51,324 nt of DNA. Origin: Candidatus Sulfotelmatobacter sp. GTDB taxonomy: Bacteria > Acidobacteriota > Terriglobia > Terriglobales > Acidobacteriaceae. Shown piece after piece: positions 34,294-43,282 of this stretch. The stretch covers positions 1 through 51,324 of the forward strand of contig JASHOT010000244.1 in assembly GCA_030040965.1 (NCBI GenBank). The letters are read 5' to 3'. The position numbers and the translations under genes are program-made. The notes beneath the pieces are model-generated. The model made no database searches. It saw nothing but the letters and a program-made list of their open reading frames with translations, and had not been told where the DNA came from. Numbering within the stretch: the stretch's first letter is position 1; every line of letters begins with the position of its first letter.

Positions 34294-36426
34294 ATGCATA
34301 ACGCGCGGTGCATCGCCGTATCGGTATTTATTTTGGGCGCAATGCTGTTTGCCCAGGAAAACTCCGTCCCAGCTATGCCCGAAAATTATGAGGGCGGCCG
34401 GGCATCGTCGCAGGACTCCGAGCCGAAACTGCAGCATTTCGATCCCACCATAATCGAGAAGAATCTCAACCCGTGCGACGACTTTTACAAATATTCGTGC
34501 AGCCGATGGATGAGCGCAAATCCGATTCCGGCCAATGAGGTCGTGTGGGGTACAGGCAGCGATCTGCAGTTGTGGAATGAAAATCTGCTGCGCGAAATTA
34601 TGGAAGCTGCCAGCAGAACTGATCCGGGTCGCACCGCGGTCAATCAGAAGATCGGCGATTATTGGGCGGCTTGCATGGATGAAAGCGGCATCGAAGCGGC
34701 CGGACTCAAGCCGCTGACGCCGGAACTGGAGCGCATCGCCGCGTTGAAGTCGAAGAAAGATCTGACGGTCGAGATTGCGCACGTGCACCACTTGTTTCCC
34801 GGCGCATGGGAGGGTGGCGACAATCAGAGTGCCGCGCCATTTTTCGGATTCACAGGCCAACAGGATTATGACGACGCGTCGAAGGTGGTGGCGCAGATCG
34901 ATCAGGGAGGGCTGGCTCTTCCCAATCGTGACTATTATTTGAAGACCGACGACAAGTCCAAGGAGATTCTTGAGAAGTATCGCTCGCACGTGCAGAAAAT
35001 GCTCGCGCTGACCGGAGAATCGGGGACGCAGGCTGCCGCCGACGCCAACGCTGTAATCGAGATCGAGACCGCGTTGGCACAGGCACAAATGGACAACGTC
35101 AAACGCCGCGATCCGAAAAACATCAACAACAAGATGAGTCTGGCCGAGGTTCGGCTCGTGGCTCCGGCGATCGATTGGAGCGCATATCTGAAAGCCGTGA
35201 ATGCGCCGGCCAGCGAGCATTACATTGTGACTTCTCCCGATTTTTTCCGCGCTGAGAGCAAACTCATCGAGGACCAACCACTGGAGCATTGGCAGGCTTA
35301 TTTGCGCTGGTGGGTGGTGCATCGTTCCGCGCCCTTTCTGACCAAGCCGCTCGTCGATGAGAACTTTGATTTTTTTTATCGCACGCTGGCAGGCCAGCAA
35401 GAAAATCAGCCACGCTGGCGTCGATGCGTTCACAATGCAGACCGCGACCTGGGCGAGGCTTTGGGACAGGCCTATGTGGCTCGCGCATTTCCGCCGCAGA
35501 GCAAGACCCGCATGGTGCAGTTGGTGCACGCGATCGAGTCAGCCCTTGCCTCGGATATCCAGAGCCTCAATTGGATGTCGGCCGCGACCAAACAGCAAGC
35601 CCTTGTCAAGCTGAAGGGAATTGAAGAGAAGATCGGCTATCCGGCGCACTGGCGCGATTATTCCAGCGTCGAAATTACACGCGATAGTTATCTGACCAAC
35701 GTCGAGCACGCATCCTCATTCGAATTTGAGCGCTGGGTAGCGAAGATCGGCAAGCCAGTCGATCGCGGGGAGTGGACAATGACTCCCCCGACGATCAACG
35801 CCTATTACGATCCGCAACTGAATACCATCAATTTTCCGGCAGGCATCCTGCAGCCGCCATACTTCGATCCCACGCAGGATGATGCCGTCAACTACGGCGC
35901 GATCGGCATGATCATCGGCCACGAGATTATTCATGGCTTTGACGACGAAGGGCGCAAGTTCGACGCGCAAGGAAATCTGCGCGACTGGTGGACGGCAGAA
36001 GACGCCAAACAGTACGAGCAGCGTGGCAAATGCATTTCCGACGAGTACACGCAAGAGGTTCCCGAGGCCGGGCCCGGAGTCAAACAGAACGGCCTGCTCA
36101 CGCAGGGCGAGGATACGGCCGACAACGGCGGCATTCATCTGGCATTGAATGCGCTTGAGGCCACCTTGAAGCAGCAGGGCAAATCGCTCGATGACAAAGC
36201 GGAAAATGGCTGGACGTATCGGCAGGAATTCTTCCTGTCGAACGCCTACTCGTGGTGCGCGAACATCCGTCCCGAGATCGCGCGCATGGCGGTAACGACA
36301 GATCCGCACTCGCTGCCGACATTCCGCATCGACAACGTAATGGGAAACATGTCCGAGTTCGATCAGGCCTTTGGCTGCAAGGCGGGTCAACGCATGGTAC
36401 ACGCGAATGCTTGCCGGGTGTGGTGA
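34294..36426 (+). CDS. Secreted M13-family zinc metallopeptidase (neprilysin/PepO type)
   Basis: 710 residues with a signal peptide (AVSVFILGAMLFAQ). The N-terminal signature FDPTIIEKNLNPCDDFYKYS and the zinc site GHEIIHGFDDEGR (His543, Glu544, His547) with third ligand Glu606 in GEDTADNGG are standard, as are NAYYDPQLNTINFPAGILQP and the C-terminal CKAGQRMVHANACRVW. It should cleave peptides in the periplasm or outside. AAAGAGGA lies three bases before ATG 34294; an upstream ATG at 34270 is an alternative. Confidence 0.95.
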   Translation: MHNARCIAVSVFILGAMLFAQENSVPAMPENYEGGRASSQDSEPKLQHFDPTIIEKNLNPCDDFYKYSCSRWMSANPIPANEVVWGTGSDLQLWNENLLREIMEAASRTDPGRTAVNQKIGDYWAACMDESGIEAAGLKPLTPELERIAALKSKKDLTVEIAHVHHLFPGAWEGGDNQSAAPFFGFTGQQDYDDASKVVAQIDQGGLALPNRDYYLKTDDKSKEILEKYRSHVQKMLALTGESGTQAAADANAVIEIETALAQAQMDNVKRRDPKNINNKMSLAEVRLVAPAIDWSAYLKAVNAPASEHYIVTSPDFFRAESKLIEDQPLEHWQAYLRWWVVHRSAPFLTKPLVDENFDFFYRTLAGQQENQPRWRRCVHNADRDLGEALGQAYVARAFPPQSKTRMVQLVHAIESALASDIQSLNWMSAATKQQALVKLKGIEEKIGYPAHWRDYSSVEITRDSYLTNVEHASSFEFERWVAKIGKPVDRGEWTMTPPTINAYYDPQLNTINFPAGILQPPYFDPTQDDAVNYGAIGMIIGHEIIHGFDDEGRKFDAQGNLRDWWTAEDAKQYEQRGKCISDEYTQEVPEAGPGVKQNGLLTQGEDTADNGGIHLALNALEATLKQQGKSLDDKAENGWTYRQEFFLSNAYSWCANIRPEIARMAVTTDPHSLPTFRIDNVMGNMSEFDQAFGCKAGQRMVHANACRVW

Positions 36427-36516
36427 TCGGCGGTACCCGGCTTTCTGCGGAGTCAACCCGAGGGTTTTTGCCAGTGGGCCGAGGGATCTCCCGGAAAGAA
36501 GGCCTTGGGGAACCAG

Positions 36517-36560
36517 AAATTCCTCGCTCCGCCTGAAAGACGGCTGCGCTCGGAATGACG
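36517..36560. repeat. Dispersed intergenic repeat, copy B
   Basis: Contains CGCTCCGCCTGAAAGACGGC and matches copy A near 4930-4970 over about 40 bases. TTCC at its left and GGAA at its right begin an imperfect palindrome. It lies 90 bp after the M13 peptidase stop codon, between convergent genes, and no coding function is visible there. Confidence 0.5.
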
Positions 36561-36624
36561 CCATCACAACATGACGATTGACATCCAAAGTGAGCCAATG
36601 CCACGCGCGCGGAATTCCGCCTTC

Positions 36625-38283
36625 CTATTTCCCTGTGTAGCTCACGCGCCAGATCGAATTCGATCCGTCGTCGCTCACCAGCAGCGAACCGTCCGGAGCG
36701 GTCGTGATTCCGACCGGACGCCCCCAGACATCGCCATTGGGAAGCACGAAGCCCGTGAGAAAATCCTGATACTCGCCACTCGCATGACCAGACTGATGCA
36801 ATGGCACGCGAATCACTTCATAGCCCGCACGCACAGACCTGTTCCACGATCCGTGCTCTGACGCGAAAATATCACCTTTATATTCGGCGGGAAATTTGCC
36901 GGCTTCGTAAAAAAGAAATTCGAGCGAAGCATTATGCGGCTGCAAAAGCACATCGGGAACGATTGCCTTATCCTTCAGTTCCGGATGTTTGCCCGAGTGT
37001 CGCGGATCCTGGTGCGGCCCGATGTACCACCACGGCCAACCATAGAATCCTCCCTCCTGCACGTGCGTGATGTAGTCCGGCACGAGATTGTCGCCGAGCG
37101 CGTCCCGCTCATTCACTGAGCACCAAAGCTCGCCCGTGTCGGGGCTGACTTTAATTCCGCCACCAGCATTGCGAATTCCGTACGCATAGACGCTCAGCAC
37201 GCAATTAGCCGGATCGCACACCAGAATATCAGCGCGATTTTTTTCCCCCGGATGCGTGTCGGTGTCATCCACATTGGAGGCCGAGCCAACGGCAACGAAC
37301 ATCCTCTTTCCATCGGGTGAAAACTCGACGGCGCGAGTCCAATGTCCACCCCCCGCGGGAAGATGGGCAATGTGTTGCGAAGGCCCGCTCGCCTTGAGGT
37401 CGCCATTGTGATAGGGAAAGCGAACGACTTCATTCTCGTTGCCGATGTACACCCACTGCGGGTCCGGCCCGGGCGGATAAAACGCAATGCCATAAGGTTT
37501 ATACAATCCGCTGGCAAATACCGCGGTCTGTTCGGGCTTGCCGTCGTCGGTCATTCCGCGAAAGACCATAATTCGTCCCGGGTCGCTCTCCGCGAGAAAA
37601 ATGTCGCCATTCGGCGCGGTTCGCATCCAGCGCGGATTCTCGAGGCCTGCGGCATACAGTTCGACTTTGAATCCAGTGGGTGCGACTGGCCATGCACTCT
37701 CCGGCCGCGCTACCAGTTGCGGTCCGTTTTCCGCCGATGAAGTTGCGTATGGTTTCGGCAGATCGTTAACCGTGATCTTGTGCGTCGCTCCCGGAGATTC
37801 GTAGCGGAAATCGGTAAATGGCGGTGTCGGCGGTGGGGCTTTTATCGTCGATTTCATCGCTGTTGGTTCGGCAGGCGGAAGACCGCTGCCCATCGCGTTG
37901 CCCGGCCCCATCGTCGCGACGTAGCTGACGATTTCCCAACGCTGCTTCTCCGGCAAAGCCGCCCACGAAGGCATGCCATTGTCTTTATCGCCCTGGGTGA
38001 TGAACCAGAAGACTTCACCAGGCGCGACGCCTTCCATCTTTCCATCGATAAGCGAAGGGACATTGCCGGTTCCCTGTCCTGATCTGCCATGGCAGGACAG
38101 ACAGTTCCGTGCGTAGAGAGACTTGCCCGCGGTAACTGCATCAGCCTGACCCACATAAGGATTCTTTACTGCTTTGGCGGAATCGGGTGCGTTGTGGAAG
38201 TTCTTGTTATCCGCGTGAAGACTTGCAGTCAGGAGAAAAACGAACATGACTACGGGGATACGGCGGCGTACATTCCAACACAT
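36625..38283 (-). CDS. Cytochrome c / sorbosone-dehydrogenase-type propeller fusion (PQQ-dependent sugar dehydrogenase-like)
   Basis: 552 residues. After a signal peptide (VVMFVFLLTASLHA) comes a mono-heme cytochrome c domain with CLSCH at 61-65 and axial Met in DNGMPSWAAL, a Pro/Thr linker, then a six-bladed propeller resembling L-sorbosone and soluble aldose dehydrogenases: NPRWMRTAPNGDIFLAES, YGIAFYPPG, AYGIRNAGGGIKVSPDTGEL, FASEHGSWNRS, GRPVGITTAPDGSLLVSDD. The fusion would oxidise a sugar or alcohol in the periplasm and hand electrons directly to its own heme. The PQQ requirement is inferred from the family. Confidence 0.85.
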   Translation of the reverse strand: MCWNVRRRIPVVMFVFLLTASLHADNKNFHNAPDSAKAVKNPYVGQADAVTAGKSLYARNCLSCHGRSGQGTGNVPSLIDGKMEGVAPGEVFWFITQGDKDNGMPSWAALPEKQRWEIVSYVATMGPGNAMGSGLPPAEPTAMKSTIKAPPPTPPFTDFRYESPGATHKITVNDLPKPYATSSAENGPQLVARPESAWPVAPTGFKVELYAAGLENPRWMRTAPNGDIFLAESDPGRIMVFRGMTDDGKPEQTAVFASGLYKPYGIAFYPPGPDPQWVYIGNENEVVRFPYHNGDLKASGPSQHIAHLPAGGGHWTRAVEFSPDGKRMFVAVGSASNVDDTDTHPGEKNRADILVCDPANCVLSVYAYGIRNAGGGIKVSPDTGELWCSVNERDALGDNLVPDYITHVQEGGFYGWPWWYIGPHQDPRHSGKHPELKDKAIVPDVLLQPHNASLEFLFYEAGKFPAEYKGDIFASEHGSWNRSVRAGYEVIRVPLHQSGHASGEYQDFLTGFVLPNGDVWGRPVGITTAPDGSLLVSDDGSNSIWRVSYTGK

Positions 38284-38406
38284 AGTCGATCCTTTCGCTC
38301 AATTGCCCGATTAGATTATGCGCGTAACAATAAGGATGGATTGAAAATTCGTTGTGCCTCTTGAACTGGCAGACCCTGCGCGGAGGCATCTTCATCTAAA
38401 ATCGGA

Positions 38407-39804
38407 TTACGCCTGCTGCGATGCGCGTTTCAGCGCACGTTGCAGTGTCTGGTCGAGAGCGGATTTCGCGGACTCATACTCCTGCTGCGAGATTCGCCCT
38501 TGCTTGTGATCCACTTCCAGTTGGAAAAGTTCTTCCTTCAATCCCTGCAACAGCATGCTGGAGGACGACGAACCTGCAGCGGGCGAACCTGCAGCGGGCG
38601 AACCTGAAAGTTGCGTTCGTCCATCTTTGCGACGGCCGTTGCCCGCAGCGTCGCGCGCCACGCCGACCTCCACAGCCTCATAGTCGCTTTCCAGGTCCAG
38701 TTCATCGGCGACCGGCGCCTTGGGTCGAACCGGGGCGCGGCGTGCAGCCTGCTGACGCGACGCAACAAAAATTCCACCGCTGGCCAGCGCCACCGCGAAT
38801 CCACCGAAGATCCACCATTGATATTTCTGCAGCGGCGGCGCAGCGTCGATCGGAGGCCCGAGCCCGCCGCCGGGACGGTTCTCATTCGCCTGCGCTTGCG
38901 AACCGCCTTCGCCCGGTTCGCCCGCATTTTCCTGGCGGGTCTGCAGTGTGCCTTCGCCGGAGATCTTGAACGCCAGCGACTGCCCCAACTTGGCCCCGGA
39001 TGCGACTTGCACATTCCCGTCAGGCTGCTGGGGATCGTTCATCGACTGGTAATTCGTGCCCGGAGCAGCCGAGAACTGCATGGCCTTCGGCAGAATCGCG
39101 ACAAAATGCTGCAGCGGATAAACGCTTCTGGGATCAATGTTCGCGCTGCCCGTGTAGGGAAGCTGATACGCAACCTGAAACTGCGTCGTACCCGGACGCA
39201 GCGGAAAAAGAAATGCATAGCGCGTCTTCTTGTCATCCTCGGGCACGGGTGCGGACTTGATCGGCTGGCCGTTCTCGGTCATCGCCTCGGCCTCGATGAT
39301 CTGCGCCCCTTCCGGAACATAGAACTCGAGATTGTGCTCATTCATCTGCGTACGCGGCGGCTTCGAAGTATTCTGCACGGCGAAAGCGCGCATTACCTCC
39401 AGCTGTCCCTGCTCCGCCTGGATCCGCATGATGTCGGCCACAACATTGATGCCGTCAATTTTCTTCCCTGCGTCGTAAACCTCGACTTCCACCGACGTCG
39501 TTCCCGGAGGAGCCATGCGGTGATAAGTAACGTCTTGATGGATCACGCGCACCAGGTGTGGCGATTGCGCGTTGTCGAGCTTGAAACTGAAATTTCCTTT
39601 CGCATCCGCCTTGGTGTGGCCGGACTCTTCCATTCCCTGACCAAGGCTGAGAAGAACAACTTCATCGCCGGCGCCCGGCTTGCCGGTCGTCGCGTTCTTT
39701 ACCGTGCCCGTAAGAGTCTGCGCAGCGGCGAACGTGGAAACGAAGAGGATGGCGAACACCGTTCCCATTCGAATAATGCGATTTGTTTGAAGCAAATTTT
39801 TCAT
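38407..39804 (-). CDS. Membrane-anchored protein with an N-terminal carboxypeptidase-regulatory-like domain, last gene of the ccm operon
   Basis: 465 residues. A signal peptide (GTVFAILFVSTFAAAQ) is followed by a beta-sandwich like CarboxypepD_reg (LTGTVKNATTGKPGAGDEVV), a further beta domain, one membrane helix near residue 340 (WWIFGGFAVALASGGIFVAS) and a cytoplasmic tail. The tail holds an SPAAG repeat and a coiled segment (LKEELFQLEVDHKQGRISQQEYESAK) strikingly like the CcmI-type segment of the upstream gene. Its ATG overlaps the upstream TGA (ATGA), so it is translationally coupled. The role is unknown; context points to cytochrome c maturation or heme handling. Confidence 0.72.
   Translation of the reverse strand: MKNLLQTNRIIRMGTVFAILFVSTFAAAQTLTGTVKNATTGKPGAGDEVVLLSLGQGMEESGHTKADAKGNFSFKLDNAQSPHLVRVIHQDVTYHRMAPPGTTSVEVEVYDAGKKIDGINVVADIMRIQAEQGQLEVMRAFAVQNTSKPPRTQMNEHNLEFYVPEGAQIIEAEAMTENGQPIKSAPVPEDDKKTRYAFLFPLRPGTTQFQVAYQLPYTGSANIDPRSVYPLQHFVAILPKAMQFSAAPGTNYQSMNDPQQPDGNVQVASGAKLGQSLAFKISGEGTLQTRQENAGEPGEGGSQAQANENRPGGGLGPPIDAAPPLQKYQWWIFGGFAVALASGGIFVASRQQAARRAPVRPKAPVADELDLESDYEAVEVGVARDAAGNGRRKDGRTQLSGSPAAGSPAAGSSSSSMLLQGLKEELFQLEVDHKQGRISQQEYESAKSALDQTLQRALKRASQQA
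38569..38598. repeat. 15-bp tandem repeat within the 465-residue protein gene
   Basis: CGAACCTGCAGCGGG occurs twice head-to-tail (38569-38583, 38584-38598) and a partial third unit follows. It encodes SPAAG repeats (minus strand) in the cytoplasmic linker. In-frame 15-bp units could change copy number by slippage without breaking the gene. Confidence 0.75.
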
Positions 39805-40094
39805 TTTGTCTTCTTAGACATAGCCGCCGCTTCCAGTCGGGCGATCTCAGCCAGCAGCATGGCGGCTTCGTCTTGCAGCGACGATTTCAGCGACTGATAA
39901 TCCACGTCCGGCACCTTGCCGGCTTTGTACTCGAAATTCAAATCGCGCAGATTTTCATAGACGACGTCTTTGCGCTCGCGCAAGTAGGCTGCTCGCGTCT
40001 TCTTCGGACCGACGTAGACTTCTTCCGGTAAATAAAAGATGTACAGAAGCGCCGCAGCGGTGATCACGAGCGCGCATAGCCCCGCGATGTTCAT
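39801..40094 (-). CDS. CcmI-like short membrane protein
   Basis: 97 residues: one N-terminal helix (IAGLCALVITAAALLYIFYL), then a helical stretch with YLRERKDVVYENLRDLNFEY and GKVPDVDYQSLKSSLQDEAA. This matches the N-terminal part of CcmI/CycH, which normally carries a large TPR domain that chaperones apocytochrome c; the TPR part is absent here. It overlaps both neighbours by four bases (ATGA on each side), so ccmH, this gene and the 465-residue gene are tightly coupled. It is likely to assist heme ligation together with CcmF and CcmH. Confidence 0.72.
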   Translation of the reverse strand: MNIAGLCALVITAAALLYIFYLPEEVYVGPKKTRAAYLRERKDVVYENLRDLNFEYKAGKVPDVDYQSLKSSLQDEAAMLLAEIARLEAAAMSKKTK

Positions 40095-40582
40095 AGTTCA
40101 GTCTCCTTGCGCGCCTGCTCGCGGAACTGATCCAGTTCGGCCCCGGCTGCTGGATGGATCCCGTCGGCAATCGCCGGCTCAGGACGATTTTTCCATGCCC
40201 GCACCACGAATACGACCAGGGCGAATCCCGCGACCAGCACCACAACTGGCATGATCCACGCCGCACGGTCGAAACCGGCGGTCGTAGGCGCAGCCAGCAC
40301 TGTAGGCCCATATTTCTGAACAAAAGCCTGCTGCACCAGGCTGTCGCTGTCACCGCGGCTCACGGCGGCCATCAATTCGTTGCGCATGCCGTCGGAGTCC
40401 GGACAGCCGACGTGATTGCACTCCAGCAGAATCTGTCCACAACTGCAGATGCACATCAGCCCATGGCCAAGTTCGTTGAAGCGCGAAGCCGGATCGCCCG
40501 CGCCCGCGAGCCCCACAATCGCCACGCACAGCAAAATGCACTGCACAACGCGAAAACGTATGTTGCCGATGCCGGCCAGCAT
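40091..40582 (-). CDS. ccmH: Cytochrome c maturation protein CcmH (cysteine-rich variant)
   Basis: 163 residues: signal/TM segment, a periplasmic three-helix domain, a second membrane helix (IMPVVVLVAGFALVVFVV) and a short tail. Where the E. coli protein has LRCxxC, this one has LMCICSCGQILLECNHVGC, giving Cys44, 46, 48, 55 and 60. CcmH reduces apocytochrome CxxCH motifs before heme attachment. Multi-cysteine versions are typical of CcmH in Acidobacteriota, to my knowledge. ATG 40582 lies five bases after the ccmF stop. Confidence 0.82.
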   Translation of the reverse strand: MLAGIGNIRFRVVQCILLCVAIVGLAGAGDPASRFNELGHGLMCICSCGQILLECNHVGCPDSDGMRNELMAAVSRGDSDSLVQQAFVQKYGPTVLAAPTTAGFDRAAWIMPVVVLVAGFALVVFVVRAWKNRPEPAIADGIHPAAGAELDQFREQARKETEL

Positions 40583-40587
40583 GTACT

Positions 40588-42636
40588 CTAATCTCCCGTT
40601 GCCACCGGGGCTGCGTGCTCCACCAATCTCGGAGCCGGAACCCGAACTGCGGCCTGCGCATTCGGCACCAGCGCCAGCGCCGTGCCGCCGAGAATAATCC
40701 AAACGCCCAGCCAGATCCACATCACCAGCGGATTCAAATGCGCCTTGAGAATGGGATGGCCGTTATCCTGATTGATCCCCTCGTAGACCAGATAGAGATC
40801 CTCGCTCAGCGAGGAGCGAACGAATGGCAGCGTCGAAGTCTGCTGGCTCGCCTTGTAGAAGCGGCGCTCGGGCGTGAGCGTATCGATCTGCTTGCCGTTC
40901 TTGTAGACATCGAGCACGGCCCATTGCGTGTAGTAGTTGGGATACTCCTCATCCGTGTAGGATCGGCAGACCAGCGTGTAGGGACCGATCGTCATCTTGT
41001 CGCCGTAGTTCATCTCCATCTCTTTGTCCTGATTGAACGCGGCTCCGGCGAATCCGATGATGACGACCACCACTCCAAAGTGCACGATGTATCCGCCGTA
41101 ACGGCGCGTGTTGCGGTGCGTGAGCTGCACCATCGAGGCGAACAGGCCCTGTCCGGTTTTTTCGGAAATCACGCGCCCGCCGCGATAAAACTCGCTGGCC
41201 ACGGTGAGCGTGACGAGAACGGCAAGGCCAATCGCCATCAGGGAATAGAAATAAGAAATGTCCTGCCACGGCCGCAGACCGAACGGAGATCCCCAACTCG
41301 CGGGCGTGATCATCAGAAACGCCATAACGGCGACAGCGCCGAGCGTCGGCCACGCGAAGTTTCTCTTCAGACTTTCGAACGAGGTCTTGCGCCACGCCAG
41401 CAGCGGACCGACTGCCGTGAGGATCAACAGAAGCAGTGCAACCGGAATCGCCACGCGGTTATAAAACGGCGCGCCGACCGTGACTTTATTTCCTTGCACT
41501 AGCTCTGAAATCTTCGGGAACCACGTCCCCCACAGTACGTCGAGAGTGAGCAGCAGGAAAAGAAGATTGTTGAAGAGGAAACTCGATTCGCGCGAGACGA
41601 TCGCTTCCAGCTTGTGCTCGCTGCGCAGATGATCCTTGTTCTTCACGAAGAAGAAAATGAATACCGCGAACGTAATTGCCAGAAAATAGGCGAACCAACT
41701 CCCAATCGACGACTGGGCGAACGCGTGCACTGAGCTGATGATGCCGCTGCGCGTGAGGAACGTCCCCAGAATCGCCAGCCAGAATGTGGCAAAAACCAGC
41801 CACACGTTCCAGACTTTCAGCATGCCGCGTTTTTCCTGCATCATCACCGAATGCAGAAACGCCGTGCCCACCAGCCACGGCATGAGCGAAGCATTTTCCA
41901 CCGGATCCCATCCCCAATACCCGCCCCAGCCCAGAACGGAGTACGCCCAATGCGCTCCCAGAAAAATTCCGCAGGTCAGAAAGCCCCACGTGACCATCGT
42001 CCAGCGGCGGGTGATGTGAATCCATTTTTCGCCCGGATACTTCATGATCAGCGCGCCCAGCGCAAAGGCAAACGGCACAGTGAATCCGACATAGCCGAGA
42101 TAAAGCATGGGCGGGTGAATCACCATCTCGGGATATTGCAAGAGCGGATTCAGCCCGCTGCCGTCAGGCCTCAGCGGACCTTCGAGCAGGCCAAAAGGAT
42201 TTGCGGCAAAATTCACCAGTGCGAGGAAGAATACCTGCACTCCCGCCACGACAACCGAGGCATACGCGAACAGCCGCGGATCCGTCTTGTACCGAAGCCG
42301 CAGAACGAATCCGTAGCCGCTGAGCAGCAGTGCCCAGAACAGCAGCGAGCCTTCCTGTCCCGACCACAGAACAGCGAACTTGTAGGGACTGGGAAGGTCG
42401 CGATTGCTGTGATGAAAGATGTAGGCGATGGTGAAGTCGTCACGAAAAGCCGCAACGACCAGTGCCACGGCTGCGAGCGCGACCGCGCCGAAGATCGCCA
42501 CGCCGGCGCGACGCGCGGTCTCGCCAAGGCGGGCGGCACTCTCGCCGCGCGCAACCAGCGCGACCAGGCCCACAGCAAACGAGTACACGCTCAACGCGAA
42601 GGCGAGGTATAGGGCAAAATTACCGATGAATGCCAT
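40588..42636 (-). CDS. ccmF: Cytochrome c heme lyase subunit CcmF
   Basis: 682 residues, about fifteen membrane helices. The heme-handling WWD motif reads GWGGYWGWDPVENASLMPWL (about residues 233-252), flanked by conserved histidines (HPPMLYLGY before, VHAFAQSS after). The C-terminal periplasmic segment KEMEMNYGDKMTIGPY and last helix VMWIWLGVWIILGGTAL are also standard. CcmF receives heme from holo-CcmE and attaches it to apocytochromes with CcmH. It is the first visible gene of the operon; ccmE, ccmG and the CcmABC exporter are not in the window. Confidence 0.96.
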   Translation of the reverse strand: MAFIGNFALYLAFALSVYSFAVGLVALVARGESAARLGETARRAGVAIFGAVALAAVALVVAAFRDDFTIAYIFHHSNRDLPSPYKFAVLWSGQEGSLLFWALLLSGYGFVLRLRYKTDPRLFAYASVVVAGVQVFFLALVNFAANPFGLLEGPLRPDGSGLNPLLQYPEMVIHPPMLYLGYVGFTVPFAFALGALIMKYPGEKWIHITRRWTMVTWGFLTCGIFLGAHWAYSVLGWGGYWGWDPVENASLMPWLVGTAFLHSVMMQEKRGMLKVWNVWLVFATFWLAILGTFLTRSGIISSVHAFAQSSIGSWFAYFLAITFAVFIFFFVKNKDHLRSEHKLEAIVSRESSFLFNNLLFLLLTLDVLWGTWFPKISELVQGNKVTVGAPFYNRVAIPVALLLLILTAVGPLLAWRKTSFESLKRNFAWPTLGAVAVMAFLMITPASWGSPFGLRPWQDISYFYSLMAIGLAVLVTLTVASEFYRGGRVISEKTGQGLFASMVQLTHRNTRRYGGYIVHFGVVVVIIGFAGAAFNQDKEMEMNYGDKMTIGPYTLVCRSYTDEEYPNYYTQWAVLDVYKNGKQIDTLTPERRFYKASQQTSTLPFVRSSLSEDLYLVYEGINQDNGHPILKAHLNPLVMWIWLGVWIILGGTALALVPNAQAAVRVPAPRLVEHAAPVATGD

Positions 42637-42833
42637 GTGGGGGAACCCCGCGGGTTATTTTTTCAGAAATCCACGGGTACAGGCAAATCTCTACAAGCCA
42701 TCAAAGCAGACGCACAGACCCTTCGGAAGATGCCACGGGGGCATTCTTCCCCATCCCGCAGATTGTCTAGTCCCGGGAACGACGGGAGGCTCTCAACACC
42801 AGATCCATTCCGCGCCCCTTTTCCCGAGCGCCA

Positions 42834-42863
42834 GCTTACCCATTTACGGCTTACCCGTTTACA
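42834..42863. repeat. Tandem 15-bp repeat upstream of ccmF
   Basis: GCTTACCCATTTACG (42834-42848) is followed directly by GCTTACCCGTTTACA (42849-42863), 13 of 15 bases identical. It lies in the 271-bp gap between ccmF and the DUF2934 gene, where a ccm promoter or operator would be expected. Nothing else is recognisable in that gap. Confidence 0.6.
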
Positions 42864-42907
42864 GCGGGGCAGACCCACGCGGAGTCCTTACAGGTTGCGC
42901 ATTCTCG

Positions 42908-43282
42908 TCAGGCACTGTGCTGACGATAGCGCTGTCGCACTTCCCGCTCTGCCGTAAGCCAATCCTCGTTTTCATGCCCCGGCTCGAAGCCACGGCGTTC
43001 CGAAAGCAGGTAGGCAAGCTGCCGGATTTCGTCTTCAAGATTGATGGGAACAACGGTGCCGCGGCCTTCCCCGCGCACGGCCTCCAGCTTCGGAGCAGTC
43101 GCTTTCACGTTTTTGGTCTTCTTCGTGTCTGCCTTGGCCGCGGACTCCGCCGTTGGGTTGGATTCTGCACTGGCCGTCACCGGCAATGCCTCTGTAGCTC
43201 GCGAATTAGATTGCGACTCCTGGGCCCCAGCACCGGAAGTCTCTTTTGCGCCATTGGTTTTGGGAAACTTTGATCTCGCCAT
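42908..43282 (-). CDS. DUF2934-domain protein
   Basis: 124 residues: a low-complexity Ala/Thr/Lys/Ser-rich N-terminal two thirds and a compact C-terminal DUF2934 domain (EDEIRQLAYLLSERRGFEPG through WLTAEREVRQRY). This short helical domain is found in proteobacterial and acidobacterial proteins and has no known function. ATG 43282 is preceded by TAGG at six bases; the longer frame from 43351 is unlikely. The 416-bp stretch between this gene and the tRNA-Glu holds only the tRNA promoter and short frames I do not believe. Confidence 0.82.
   Translation of the reverse strand: MARSKFPKTNGAKETSGAGAQESQSNSRATEALPVTASAESNPTAESAAKADTKKTKNVKATAPKLEAVRGEGRGTVVPINLEDEIRQLAYLLSERRGFEPGHENEDWLTAEREVRQRYRQHSA

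Noticed and set aside
34087-35529. 480-codon open frame on the minus strand
   Set aside because: It lies antisense to the M13 peptidase and ppc end, has no family-like sequence, and is a by-product of GC-rich third positions. The same applies to long antisense frames at 6994-8379, 14950-15882 and 38611-39897.
42834-42863. Considered as the edge of a CRISPR array
   Set aside because: Units are adjacent with no spacers and only two copies; no CRISPR array was seen anywhere in the window.
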